DNA of 64,000 nucleotides from Ornithodoros turicata (Eukaryota > Arthropoda > Arachnida > Ixodida > Argasidae). Both the position numbers and the translations under genes were made by a program. The notes under the pieces are model-generated. The model ran no database searches and was not told the DNA's origin. It was given only the letters and a program-made list of their open reading frames with translations. The DNA lies in the NCBI RefSeq assembly GCF_037126465.1, contig NW_026999481.1:62001-126000 (forward strand), read 5' to 3'. This document shows, one piece after another, positions 36,301-46,897 of this stretch (position 1 is its first letter; the number at the start of each line of letters is the position of its first letter).

Positions 36301-37378
36301 GAAAGAGCACACTGTCGCCTGTTGCGTCCTGGAAAAAGATTAAAACAAAACAGAAAATGCAACCCAAGATAAAGGCAGTTCCGATAGCGTCACACCATAC
36401 AGGTGCTTTTGTTGTGTTTCTGCAAGATAAAGCTCATCTTCCACGCATGAGGCGGCACTGTGACGGCAACCTCGACGCATGAGGTTCCTTCGCCCTCTCA
36501 TATTTCGGGTGAAGGAAAGACGTGTCTCCGAAGATGGGCAGTGAACAGAATAAAGAAAAAGGTGTTCCTCTACAATTTTTTTATGGACGATGTACCGAGC
36601 GGAATTTTTTTAAAAATCAAAACGGCTACAATATCAGGTCACCGTAAGGAACGGATGTTCTGTTTGGGACAACTTCGTAGCTTTTTAACGATTCTTAGGT
36701 AATTTGTAGTTTCACTGTTGAGCAACATAAAGCCAAGAACGTCTGCCGGCCCCTAGCTAATAGTGAAAACAGCATGTTTAATGCATAAAAAAGGTGTTCT
36801 GTATATACACGCACACAACTGTGTTCTCTCTGGTAAGCCACTTGACGTGAAAGCAAAACCCACAAGGCTATCTGCCGACAGCAGCAGCATACTGTGAACT
36901 TCTTCGGTCGACTTTGCCGCTAGGGGCGCAACCTTTTTTTTTTCTTTTTGCATCGCAGTCATGCGCAGCCAACCCTCCCCCTGCGCCGGCAATTACCTCA
37001 TGCATATAGTACATGGGTGTACACTTGAAAATATTTTGTGTTTCTGCCATTCTGTAACGTGAATTACAGATGGCACCGACAATGCTGATAATATGGATTG
37101 CCTATGACTCCCCTGCTCACGCCAGTATGTCGTACTGACAAAACTACAGACAGAACATACTCCCCTCCATTGCAAACACCTTCCCGAACCGTACTCTCCG
37201 GATCCCTTAACGAGCTGCGCTCCTCCCTCTCTCTCACACACAAAATTGCTTGGTCCCTGGCCACATACCCCCCCCCCCCTCAACCCACGAAAGCTCTCTT
37301 CACCTCTATGGGTACTACAACACATAGATCCTTATTGTGACGGATCTCATATTTTCATTCCCCGCATCACCACACGTA
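33346..37378. other. No recognised gene
   Basis: Opposed frames at 33829-34114 and a minus frame at 34551-34772 (73 residues, hydrophobic and beta-like in composition) are open but unassigned. 35450-35590 has repeated CACGTCTAATRGA words like those at 20.9-21.8 kb. A13 at 36200 and C10 at 37270 are simple runs. Confidence 0.4.
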
Positions 37379-37413
37379 ATTTATTTATTTATTTTATTTA
37401 TTTATTTATTTAC
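37379..37413 (-). repeat. LINE 3' tandem tail
   Basis: (TTTA)n on the plus strand, i.e. (TAAA)n at the 3' end of the minus-strand LINE, with one irregular unit. Confidence 0.85.
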
Positions 37414-37679
37414 CCTCAGGGTTCTTCATTACAGAGGGGAGTGGGTAATATATTGAAAATAGACATACACATATGTTATACAAAAAACAAGAACAAGAAA
37501 TGCAGTTGATCAAAATGCAGGTTTCATGGACAAATAAGCACACGTATCAAAACAGGTATCAAATACTATATTCGCTAAGTGCATTGTTGAAATGAGTGAT
37601 AGAGCTGATGTTGGAAACAGAAGAAGGAAGGTGGTTCCACCTACGTGCTGTGCGCGGGATAAACGAATCAGCCAGTGTG

Positions 37680-38756
37680 TTAGTTGCAGCTATGGGAACA
37701 AACACTGTGAGAATGATCTACTCGCAAGGATATATAATGTGCAGAGGAAAGAAGTTCGTTTTTTAGCGACATGTTGTGATAATAAATTTTATGAAACAGA
37801 GAAATGCTAGAAAAGTCGCGTCGGGACTGTAATGATTGTAATGATAAATGATTCTTCATTAGTGTCACGCTGGATGTTCGATGGTAGTTGCAGAGAATGA
37901 ATCGCGCGGCTCGGTTCTGCACTTGCTCCAATTCGTTAATCAGGGTACGATTACTAGGGCTCCATACAGCTGAAGCATACTCAAGATGGGGTCTAATCAG
38001 CGACTTGTACAAGTTTAGTTTAAGGCTACTAGGGACACGAGAGAAGTTACGTTTAAGGTATCCGAGCGTACGATTGGCCTTATTTATAATGTAGCAAACA
38101 TGTGGTTTCCATGAGAGGTTTGAAGACAGGATTACACCTAAATATTTATAAGAAGATACCTGCTCAAGTGGCACGTTATCAATGCAGTATGGTTCTGCTG
38201 GCGACAGTTTACGTGTTATTCTCATGTGTTTACATTTTGCGATGTTTAATTCCATTGACCATTTCTGACACCATAGTGAGATCGCTGTTAAGTCGGACTG
38301 AAGCTGTTCAACGTCATCGGTTGTTTTGATTTCGCGATACACAACGCAGTCGTCGGCGTACAATCTGAGAGACGATTTGACAAAGCCAGGTAGATCATTA
38401 ATATATATTAGGAATAACAGAGGACCAAGTACGGACCCCTGCGGTACACCAGAGGTAACCGGAGGGGGAGATGGATCATGATTATTGACAGATACAAATT
38501 GAACGCGGCAGGAAAGAAACTGTTCAATCCATACTAAGATTTTCTGATCAATGCTAAGTTTGCTTAGTTTGTACAGGAGCAGAGAATGAGAAACTTTATC
38601 GAATGCTTTAGCGAAATCTAAAAAGACGCAGTCTACCTGGGAGCTGTGGTCAAGGATAAGGGCAAGTTCATGAGTCAGTGAAACTAGTTGCGTAGCACAA
38701 GAGAAAAATTTACGAAATCCATGCTGATGAGGACAAAAAAATGAGTGAAATTCCAA
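37680..38756 (-). CDS. LINE ORF2, reverse transcriptase part (CR1 type)
   Basis: 358 residues with QHGFRKFFSCATQL, FLDFAKAFDKVSH (motif A), TSGVPQGSVLGPLLFLIYINDL (motif B region) and LYADDCVVY (motif C, catalytic Asp pair at 38349-38357). The thumb segment (SSYKYLGVILSSNLSWKPH) and C terminus (RPHLEYASAVWSPSN, VQNRAARFI) follow. This block order is that of the CR1/L2/Jockey assemblage. The first codon shown is a TTG inside the protein, so it is not a true start; the frame joins the endonuclease part upstream after frameshifts near 38770 and 38860. It would copy LINE RNA at a nicked chromosomal site. All catalytic residues look intact. Confidence 0.88.
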   Translation of the reverse strand: MEFHSFFCPHQHGFRKFFSCATQLVSLTHELALILDHSSQVDCVFLDFAKAFDKVSHSLLLYKLSKLSIDQKILVWIEQFLSCRVQFVSVNNHDPSPPPVTSGVPQGSVLGPLLFLIYINDLPGFVKSSLRLYADDCVVYREIKTTDDVEQLQSDLTAISLWCQKWSMELNIAKCKHMRITRKLSPAEPYCIDNVPLEQVSSYKYLGVILSSNLSWKPHVCYIINKANRTLGYLKRNFSRVPSSLKLNLYKSLIRPHLEYASAVWSPSNRTLINELEQVQNRAARFILCNYHRTSSVTLMKNHLSLQSLQSRRDFSSISLFHKIYYHNMSLKNELLSSAHYISLRVDHSHSVCSHSCN

Positions 38757-40490
38757 GTGATTGACTAAGTGTGTTCGAAAATTTTACATGGCACACTGGT
38801 CAACGATATAGGCCCGTAACTCAAGGGTGAACTTCTATCTCCGGATTTGTACAGCGGAATCACCTTCCCAACCTTCCAATCGGATGAACACAACCTTCTT
38901 CAAGTGACTGTTGAAAAAGTGTCGAAAGTACAGCGGCGGATGAAAGTGAAGTTGCTTTAAGAAATTTGCTATTGATTCCATCAACGCCTGCCGAAGATGA
39001 CAGTTTTATCGCGTCAATCACCTTCATAATTCCAACGATGTCAAACACTAGGGGATCCATTGGAAGAAGGTTAACTGATATGCTATATGACATATCTACA
39101 GATGCAGTGTGAGAAAATGACTTAGAAAATTGATCATTTAACACGGAAGCGCACTGATCAGGCGGAATATCATCACCACTTGGTTGTTGCAGCTTAACAT
39201 CATGTTCGCCCCCATCTCTGAAGACACTCCAAAACTTCCTGGGATTCTCTTTTAGCATGGTCGGCAGAGTTTGCTCGAAGAAAGTATTCCTTGCGTTTAA
39301 AACTTCCTCTTTATATTTTTGCTCAGTGTAGTAGAATACGGCCCAACGTTCTGTGTTGCCAGACTGCTTAGCGGCACGAAATAACCTTTTTTTCTTATTT
39401 CGCAACCTCGTGAGATGAGTGTTGAACCACGGGGAGTCAGACCGCGAGAAAATTCTGCGTTGCGGAATGTATTTTTCCATGAGAAACTCCACAAAGTTTC
39501 TGAACGCGTTCCAGTTTTCATTTACTGACCGCGTGTGACATATTTGAAGAAAGTCTGACGACCATACTTCAAGCAAGCTGTTGATAGTTGTGAAATCAGC
39601 ATTCTTGTAATCCCGAATTATTTTACTCTGCCTTACTGGACATGGAGTAGACATGTTAAGCTTAAAGTGGATGATTTTGTGATCACTGAGACCAGGTAAG
39701 CACGTCATAGATGACAGGTAAGTTGGCGTTGTAGTGAAGACGAGGTCTAATGTTGATGAAGTGACCTCTGTTACCCTAGTTGGCTCTTTTACAAGTTCAG
39801 TTAAATTAAAGTCTAAGCACAGGTCTAAGAATTCATTACAGTCAGAAGAATATGGTACAACACATGGCGATTCACGCTCCCAAGTTATATTAGGAAACTT
39901 AAAGTCACCGAGCAGGAATAAAGGTAATGCTGGATAACGAATAACTACCGTATTAAGGACATCATGAAGTTTGCACATGAATGAACGATCCATCGATGGA
40001 GGACGATAACAGACGCCCAAAACAAAACGGACGTGTTGACAACATATTAAAACCCAAAGTATTTCAAGATCACAATCAATGTTCACGATAACTGCGTTGA
40101 GGTGTACGGCTACTGCCACGAGGACACCACCACCAGTGCCCCAAGCAGCACAATGTACTGAAAGTCGAGTGCAATAGGGGTGGACGGGTAGGTGGAAGGC
40201 CTTGAACACACTCGTGAATCTAAAGAACATTGATAAGACACATACCGGCCACCCCCATTGCACTCGACTTTCAGTACACTGTGCTGCTTGGGGCGTGAGC
40301 CTCTATCAGCGCGGAAAACATTGTAATCACGTTCACACCTAAATAACTCACGGTTTGAGATTAATGCACGTTTCAGTCAGCACAACTATAGATGCATCAC
40401 ATGAGTCAATAACTGAGCAAAGATCGTCACGCTTGTTTACAACACTCCGTATATTGGTGTACAAAACAGTTATTTCATTTGTAGAACTAT
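38757..40490 (-). pseudogene. LINE ORF2, apurinic-type endonuclease part, broken
   Basis: The N terminus (YTNIRSVVNKRDDLCSVID and SIVVLTETC) reads at 40330-40480 in one frame and is cut by a frameshift near 40345 and by the MITE at 40140-40292. After it, GGGVLVAVAVHLN, RFVLGVCYRPP, LLGDFKFPNITW and GLSDHKIIHFKL are the EEP-nuclease motifs, including the catalytic Asp and the terminal SDH. The linker to RT (FRDGGEHDVK, SSSAGVDGINSKFLK) continues to 38860, where a frameshift occurs. A second shift follows near 38770. The ATG at 40263 belongs to the MITE, not to the LINE. Confidence 0.8.
40140..40292. mobile_element. 153-bp fold-back MITE inside the LINE endonuclease
   Basis: Inverted repeats of about 45 bp beginning CCCAAGCAGCACA (arms about 40140-40184 and 40248-40292) enclose a ~60-bp loop. 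Removing it restores the usual order of the nuclease residues around ADRGSR and GGGVLV. A 2-bp GC flanks both sides and may be the target duplication. The ends resemble those at 11705, 12296, 21122 and 21862. Confidence 0.75.
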
Positions 40491-41057
40491 GACCATCACC
40501 CTCTGCGAGTGGTCAATTAAGTTGCGTTCGACGACGCTTACATACGAACCGCGTGCCTCATTACTCGAACTCGCAGAATCCAGCGTTTCTCCTGAATTGA
40601 TTCTGTTCTGGTACCGTGAAGGACTAGTATTTTCGTAGACAGAGTCAGCTTCACTATCATACATAAAACATTTGTTGTCGATGTATAACTTATTGTAGCG
40701 AAGCTTAAAAGGACTGTTCATGCTCTTCCCATACTCTAATAGCTTTTTCCTAGCAAGACGAGTGGGTAGAGAAAAGTCTTCTGCAATGCTGAATTCACTC
40801 TCTTTTAGCTTGTGCCGCAACTGTAGCACACTATCTTTTACTTTAAAGTTCGCGAAGCGGACAATAATGGGCCTGCGTTTATCATTACGGAAAATACCGA
40901 TCCTGGGGATCCGGTAATGGGGTAGAGCATCGACTGCCATCGACCATGGTGGATGAAACACCCCATTCGTCCTCTCAATATTATCAATACAGTTCTGTGT
41001 TGAGAATATTAAGAGATGGACGAATCTAGAATTTCTTGAATCCGAATTCGAATCCAA
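40470..41057 (-). CDS. LINE ORF1 protein (nucleic-acid-binding type), partial
   Basis: 195 residues. RRPIIVRFANFKVKDSVLQL followed by SIAEDFSLPTRLARKKLLEYGK matches the C-terminal half of L1-like ORF1 proteins, which bind the element RNA and act as chaperone. The C-terminal tail is Ser/Asn-rich. It overlaps the start of ORF2 in another frame by about 20 bases. The N-terminal coiled coil expected upstream is absent, so the shown ATG (DSNSDSRNSRFVHLL) probably comes from decay or from flanking sequence, and the copy is 5'-truncated. Confidence 0.7.
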   Translation of the reverse strand: MDSNSDSRNSRFVHLLIFSTQNCIDNIERTNGVFHPPWSMAVDALPHYRIPRIGIFRNDKRRPIIVRFANFKVKDSVLQLRHKLKESEFSIAEDFSLPTRLARKKLLEYGKSMNSPFKLRYNKLYIDNKCFMYDSEADSVYENTSPSRYQNRINSGETLDSASSSNEARGSYVSVVERNLIDHSQRVMVIVLQMK

Positions 41058-41405
41058 GGAAGGTTCTACGAATTCACGAGACTTACGAATCTCGAATCTT
41101 TCAGTCCTTTCTTTAAAGAGAGTTCAAGAGGCCAGGGAACAAACTATTCTACTGAAAGGTGCTGACTTTGTTTAATAAAACACAAAGAACATTTCGGCAG
41201 AAAACATAGCAACACAGTCAGCACAAATTATTGCAGTAACTTTGCACCAATATTGCAATGCAATGCAATTCTGCAAAGAGGCGGCTGCACAAAATTTGTC
41301 TGCTTTGACTAGTGGGCTGCACTGGTTATGCTGTGCTCTCAAACATGTTTCCTGTAAACATGAAAGTAGAGAATATTCAATAGATTACATAAAATATGGT
41401 TTCTA

Positions 41406-42611
41406 CACTCTCAGAAAAAAAGTGAGTCAAAAGGGTGTCAAACAATGCTCGGACACCGTCGCGAACACAGAAAGCGTTGCAGCGACACCTTTTCTCGCTC
41501 GTATTTAATGTGGGGTCTTAGGTGCACTCCCTTCATGGAGAGGTGTTAGCCTCACTCCCCTAACGAGGTTCTTCCAGACTATGCAACAGTACAGTCTGGT
41601 ATCCTTATTTATTTGTTAACTTTACCGAGACACGCCTGTAAATAGAAGAGATGAACAAGCCTGTGTCTAGCATGGCAAAAGTAGTTTTGTTCCTGCAGAA
41701 GGCATTTACATTTCGCAAGCCCTGGCAAGCCCTGGCTGTACCAAAAAAAGCCGTTTGTGGCAAATATTCTTGGAAAGTATCCAACATTACTCACCGAGGA
41801 ACAGATTCTGCAATTTCACGAGCAAGCTGGTGCCTATTTCCTATATATCTACCGCACAATATATGAGCACAAGGAAGTTTCCTTGTGCTCATAAAGTTTC
41901 TTAAAGAGATTCTACAATGTATTCTTTTCTCTTTAATTGTAACTGACACTTGGATCGGTCGTTTCATTGGAGGGAAAATGTCCGTGGAAATACTCTCTAA
42001 AGAACTAAGAAATGGAACGTTCGGTACAAAGGGATATGTGTTCTGCAACGCTAAGCGCAGATGCAGATGCAGATGCACTTTACTGCAGATGCAGTGCGAG
42101 TTCATGAGGCGTATGTCCGTCACCATTACAAGACTTTTGTGCTCTAGGGGCAGGTTGTAAAGTGCATAGTGCTGCAATCGCAATGAATGCTTCTGAGGAG
42201 TGTTCTGCTTCCGTAGTTCTATGGGACTCTACCTTAACTATTGAGCAAGACTGAGAGGCACTGCGCCTGTTGTTCGTGTTTTGGGGCGCGGGCAGTATTG
42301 TTTTTGTAACGCGGTGTAGCGCAGATCGGTATCTGCACAAAATAAGTCCAATGAAGTAACACTTAATGACAGGGTAGGAAAGAGTGCTTAGTGTTCTCTG
42401 TGATGTGCTTGTTAGGCAGTCAAGGAAGCACATGCGGGAATGGTGCCAGGGTAACACCCTCACGGAGGGGAGTCGAGGACTACTTTATCAAGGGAGTCAG
42501 TAGAACATCCTTAGAAGGGGAGTAGACCAAAGACTACAAAGGGAGGCATATGTGACCAGCGTGAACACCCCCAATAGAGTTTCTCATACTCTTTTTTTTT
42601 TTCTGAGAGTG
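41406..42611. mobile_element. TIR DNA element carrying a SWIM-like relic
   Basis: Ends share the inverted CACTCTCAGAAAAAAA (left 41406, right ending 42611). Subterminal DNA on both sides is rich in ACTCCC/GGGAGT. The interior holds a minus-strand zinc-finger relic (next entry). No target duplication is visible. MULE-type transposases commonly end in a SWIM finger, so this may be a decayed or internally deleted element of that kind; that is inference. Confidence 0.6.
41791..42183 (-). pseudogene. SWIM-type zinc finger fragment
   Basis: A 130-residue frame. Near its end, NFMSTRKLPCAHILCGRYIG matches the second half of a SWIM finger (CxCx(n)CxH), with the CAH pair intact and only one obvious Cys of the first pair (IHCRISLR). 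It is followed by a helical tail ending ESVPR. SWIM fingers bind DNA or protein and occur in MULE transposases and ZSWIM proteins. No catalytic transposase core is seen upstream. The frame stops right after the domain and a separate open frame (41605-41787) follows. Confidence 0.45.
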
Positions 42612-43600
42612 AAAGATCATGCTGAGCGAGATGTATTTTTATAAAAAGTGCACACCTGAGTCTTGTGACTAGTTTCTGTAACTAGTATTTTGTCTTTTTT
42701 ACTCTCTCTCCCTCTTGTGTGTCATAAGCGGCCGCAAGGTTCCAAGCTGACCAGAAGATAATTAACCCATTTGCACAATCCTGATTATGTGATAACATTT
42801 GGAACACACGGACCTTGTTAGCCCCAATAACACAAAGCAATCACGCTTTTGCGCCGTATATTGTGGATGTTCTTTCACCGGTGTGGACAGGTTTTCTGAT
42901 GGCACTGCACCTTGTTTCAGCGATTCATATTCAGCTTCTCTTTCGTAGTCGCAATTGTGGCAATATTCACTAGAAACACGAGCAGTTCATGGCACCGCAC
43001 CTCCTTTCCATTCCGGCGGTCCGATTGCTTCGTGCGATAAAAAAAAATCCGTCTCGTCACTTGAGACATATGCTTCCCACTAAGTCTAAAAGTCTGTCCA
43101 CAAGACCTGCTGTACTTAGTCCAATGTTGACAGGGTTGACAAAACGTCGAGTGATGTCGGGGGACTCGTTCAGCCCATCAACACCCGATCCTCAAGTTCT
43201 GCTGGTTCAGGAGCAACAAATTCACAGGCACGCTGTTAGCACATGCAACGTCAGACATCCCATACTGACCACAAAATACACAAAATACACGACAAGCGTT
43301 GCTTGTTGTATATCTTCTTGGACGGTCATACCTCTGCAGCATCACATATGTTATGAGTAACGTACATGTCTTGACTTGAGACAACTAATCGCTTAGCATA
43401 CTAAAATTGGTCATCGCATTATTACGGAACGCCTTCGCATACCAAGTTTCGCAAGTTTCAAGACAGTGTATACCAGAAGTCTCAATGTGTAAGCCCCAAG
43501 ACAAGGGTGTAGCAGCTGTGTTTCAAACACGCTATATCCTTTGTGATGAAATCAAGGAGGTGCATCATAATTGGCTTACCGGAGCAGTGGTAGTACAGTT
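42612..43600. other. No recognised gene
   Basis: A 123-residue plus frame at 42989-43360 is open, basic and Ser/Pro-rich, but I recognise no family. No TIRs or splice structure found. Confidence 0.35.
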
Positions 43601-43617
43601 CGGATAATCGTACCCCA

Positions 43618-43875
43618 GTCGAAAAAAAGTAATGGGTCCAATTGGAAAATTTTCAATTGGATCCAGTTTGTCGACCAGTTGTGTTTTCGACACCCATTTG
43701 ACCAATTGGACCCGTTCCAAAAACAGTTGTTCTTCCCATTGTACACCAAACTGGTGTTCCAATTGGTCGACCGGTTGTGCTTTTGCCGCCTATTGGACTG
43801 AAAATCAAATGAACCTATTCAGGACCCAGTTCGTGCTCCCACTGCATTCGCAATTGGAGTTCCAAAGTTGAAATA
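43618..43875. repeat. CCAATTGG-rich repeat
   Basis: Short words CCAATTGG, CAATTGGA and GACCAGTTG recur about ten times in both orientations within ~250 bp. The density suggests a foldback element. It resembles in style the CCATATTGG repeat at 27541 and 31393. No coding potential. Confidence 0.45.
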
Positions 43876-43884
43876 ACTTTCCCA

Positions 43885-43934
43885 AACGCAATGCATGCGT
43901 TACGAATACGTATTCGTAACACACGCATTGCGTT
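43885..43934. repeat. 50-base near-perfect palindrome
   Basis: AACGCAATGC at the left and GCATTGCGTT at the right enclose the perfect 22-base palindrome centred on GAATACGTATTC. Only a few central-flank bases mismatch. Confidence 0.85.
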
Positions 43935-43984
43935 CAGAAAAGTTTTTTACAGCGAAACAGCTCCAACTACAACTTCTTTGTAAC

Positions 43985-44055
43985 AACTACAAGGATGTAA
44001 GTAACTACACAACACAAGCTCGCGTTGTGTTCTTACGTCGCGTCCTTGTAGTTGT
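43985..44055. repeat. Second hairpin close to the palindrome
   Basis: Arms CAACTACAAGGA and TCCTTGTAGTTG enclose inner arms ACAACACAA and TTGTGTT around GCTCGCG. Together with 43885-43934 it may be the remnant of a foldback DNA element. Confidence 0.6.
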
Positions 44056-44065
44056 GCCTATAAGC

Positions 44066-44539
44066 TCATGCTTCGTCGTCATGGACCCTGCGGACAAGCT
44101 TTCCTGTGCGTGTCCTGTTATCTGTATAGCGTGTACTTAGTGTATACTCCGTTGAATTTGGATATTCCCGCATGATCGACGTACCTGACCAGGGTGGTGA
44201 TCCACATAGATTGTACAATAGCTTTATATGAAAAGGGAGCGTCGTAGAAGATGTTGGGCTCCAAGCGTCCTCCACAGGGTCCTTTTCCTGTGTAGTACCA
44301 ATCTGAAAGATGTCAGTACATTGAAAGAATGAAGACTCAATGAAGGACACAATGAAGATATCGTGATACTCTATCGACCACAGTTGATCGACCACAATTG
44401 AAGCATCACGAATTTCCGCACTAGAACGCTCCGGCAGAGACAGCCGTTGCAGTCTAAAGTTCCGCCAGCAATTCACTTCGCTAGACACATCTTGCCTGAC
44501 CCAAACATACTCGGCAAGTTCTAGATAACATTTTTGCAT
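44066..44539 (-). CDS. Unassigned 157-residue open frame
   Basis: A long frame for this region with mixed composition (VWVRQDVSSEVNCWRNF near the start). No domain recognised. It overlaps the end of neither flanking repeat. It may be chance or an old exon; no acceptor or donor is convincing. Confidence 0.2.
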   Translation of the reverse strand: MQKCYLELAEYVWVRQDVSSEVNCWRNFRLQRLSLPERSSAEIRDASIVVDQLWSIEYHDIFIVSFIESSFFQCTDIFQIGTTQEKDPVEDAWSPTSSTTLPFHIKLLYNLCGSPPWSGTSIMREYPNSTEYTLSTRYTDNRTRTGKLVRRVHDDEA

Positions 44540-45071
44540 TTCAAATTGAAATTCGGAACTGAACGAAACCGAAGATGGCCACTAGCACCTTCAAGTAAAG
44601 TAGTGTGTGAGCTGAATGAAATAGTTTCGATTTGTTTTTCACAAACACAGCAGTATGTTGTGAGGCTTAAAGGGAGAGTTCAGAACGATCGGGCAAAAAA
44701 TGATGCACGTCATACCTGCCGAATAATATCCGCTTATACGTACCATAAGTCTGGTGGGTAGGATTCTGGCGGATCCGTAAGAAAATATGAAGGGAAGTTG
44801 CTCAGGACGAGAGCCCCCGATAGCCGTGGAGTGTTTGAAAGTGTTTCAAAAGTTCAAAAACAGTTGAGTGAAGTGACAATGGAGACGAGACAAGTACAAA
44901 CACTGTCAGAGACAATGAACAACAACAATCACTGTTTGAAATATCGGCGACCCCCGTCGTGAGGCACGTGCCTTCACACCACAGACTTTCTCCCACCTGT
45001 GTCAAATTCGGCTTCAAATCGGGATGGAATGAACCCGAAACAGGAAGCTGGAGAGATTTCATTTTCATTTA

Positions 45072-45816
45072 CAGTCAACCCTCAATTTATGAACACCCTC
45101 GGTTCCCCGAAAAATCGTTCATAAATCGAGCGATTCATAAATCGAAAATTCCGTTAGGTGAGTACTATCGAGCAAATGGAACAGTATTTCCGAGTTGTTT
45201 TTTTGTTTATAATGCAATATATTGTGTAATTTTGCTTTCGACCATGCCTTCTGCTGTATCAATCTCACAAAGCACAGATGTTATCGCATTCACACTCTGT
45301 TTATTATGCAATACTAAATAGTGTAATTTTGCTTTGGACCATGCCTTCCGCTGTGGCAATCTTGGAAAGAGGAGATGTCAGCACGTTCGCACTCAACTGG
45401 TCTCGGATTTCCTCTGGGCTTTTTAACCTATGTCTATTAATCTCCGGGTGAGAGCGGACACCTTATTCGTGAATTGAGGTCAGGAACACTTCTGCAAAAA
45501 CCCGTTTGTTGTTCGGATTTCGAGGGGTTAAGAACCGAGGGTGCAATACCTGGCAAACGTGTTGTCTGTTCAAGCGTCATTCATGAGACCACGAATAATC
45601 CCTTTGAAGGTTTTTGTTGGCCTCGGAACGACCCGTTCATAAATTGAGGGCAAAAACGCTGGGCAACTCCTAGTTGCCAGAAATTCCATTCATTATTCGA
45701 ATACCGAGGTTCATAAAACGAGGGAAAAATGCATGTAAAAAGTTTGGGTCCTCGTGCTAGTGTTCATAAAACGAGGGAATTCATAAATCGAAGGTTCATA
45801 AATCGAGGGTTGACTG
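45072..45816. mobile_element. Tigger/pogo-like MITE, 745 bp, TA target site
   Basis: Starts CAGTCAACCCTCAATTTATG and ends with the inverse of CAGTCAACCCTCGATTTATG, with TA on both sides (45070-45071, 45817-45818). CAGT-N-RACCCTCG ends and TA duplication are typical of the Tigger/pogo branch of Tc1/mariner. The words TTCATAAATCGAGG recur many times inside, mainly near the ends. No transposase frame. Confidence 0.8.
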
Positions 45817-45944
45817 TATTTCATTCTACACAAAATATATCACAAACTAGAAACCATAGACATGGAGGAGCCAGAGGGAAAACACCCGGTTGCAGGCTCC
45901 TCCATTAGAGACATTTCTCCTCCCCAGGTCCACCGCGCAGAAGT

Positions 45945-46897
45945 TGTAGAGGAGATGGTGTTCCTTTACATGAGTCCTGACCGGCGATGATGCAGTGTCC
46001 CAGCGGGCAGATGGTCGTGGCGTCACGCTAGGACGGTGCCGGTAGAACTGACAAGCCAGCGCAGCAGCTCGTGGCAGCAGGGGCACATCGTCGTCGTCAT
46101 CGGTGGACACAGGACACAGTACACAGTACTCCCCCTCTCAGACTCGGAGCGGGTAGAGACACGGTGACAAGAGGCACGGCGCAGGAATCACGGCTAACTT
46201 GGCGGACGCTGGTGGGCTAAGAGTACCGGAGCGTCGGGGAGGGTGGCGAAGTCACGCAGAGCGTGTTGCGATGGGGGCGACGTAAGCCGTAGTCACGAGC
46301 GTGTTCTGGCGTTGCCGAGCTGACGCGTCGTCAGGGCGAGTGACCAGCGGCTCGGAGATGCGGTGAGGGAGCACGTTGCTCGACCAGGTACCGCTGGTAG
46401 ATCCGGGGAATACCATCACGATATACGTGAAGGCCTGGCGAAGTGTGATGGACCACGGCGTACCGCAACCGGTACGGGGCGTCGAAGCCGAGTGAGAAGA
46501 TGGTGGCCCCTATTACGTTACGAGCCCCCGGTGTAACGAAGTGCTTGGGACTCACGAGTTTTGCCGTAGCGCCATCGACTGCTGTCAGCACTAAGTTTGG
46601 TGGTGGTGAGGTGGGCCGAATTGATGCCTGATATTGACGGTGGTTGTCCAAATTTGGGTTGGTAAGATGCCGAATTTCGCCGAATCTGGTGTTCTTCGTC
46701 CGGGTCGCCAAATGTAGAGGACGATGGTCTTCCTCTACACATTACACATGTCCTGACCGGCGATGATGGAATGTCCCAGCGGGCAGATAGTCGTGACCTC
46801 ACGCTAGGACGGTGCCGGTAGAACTGACAAGCTAGCGCAGCAGCGCGTGGCAGCAGGTGCACATAGTCTTCGTCATCGGTGCACACCGCACAGTATA
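45945..46897 (-). mobile_element. Short LTR retroelement (TRIM-like), copy 2
   Basis: Direct repeats at 45945-46128 and 46713-46897 (about 180 bp, clearly diverged) bound ~585 bp. Same family as copy 1: shared TGACCGGCGATGATG and GTGCCGGTAGAACTGA. On the minus strand the primer-site-like TTTGGCGACCCGGACGAAG follows the right repeat, and the purine tract GAGAGGGGGAG precedes the left one. The primer region loosely resembles the tRNA-Trp site used by CsRn1-type Gypsy elements, which is a guess. A 126-residue minus frame (46331-46711) has a faint relative at the same place in copy 1 (TRT-x-NT-x-FG, then PPP-x-NL). No pol motifs. Confidence 0.72.

Larger units (their letters stand above)
37379..41057 (-). 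mobile_element. CR1-type LINE, nearly full length, inactive
   Basis: Reads on the minus strand as ORF1 (41057-40470), ORF2 endonuclease-RT (about 40490-37680), a short 3' UTR and a TAAA/AAAT tandem tail (37379-37413), as LINE 3' ends commonly show. The 3' UTR ends with CCCTGAGGG just before the tail. A 153-bp MITE interrupts the endonuclease at 40140-40292. Two frameshifts lie between endonuclease and RT. The 5' end is uncertain; sequence beyond 41057 turns into GAATTCGAATC-type DNA. Confidence 0.85.

Noticed and set aside
38756..38860. Programmed frameshift between LINE endonuclease and RT
   Set aside because: Two separate shifts occur close together with no slippery site or pseudoknot I could see; decay explains them better.
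40200..40263. ATG at 40263 as the start of the LINE ORF2
   Set aside because: The first residues are encoded by the inserted 153-bp MITE; the nuclease begins further upstream near 40490.
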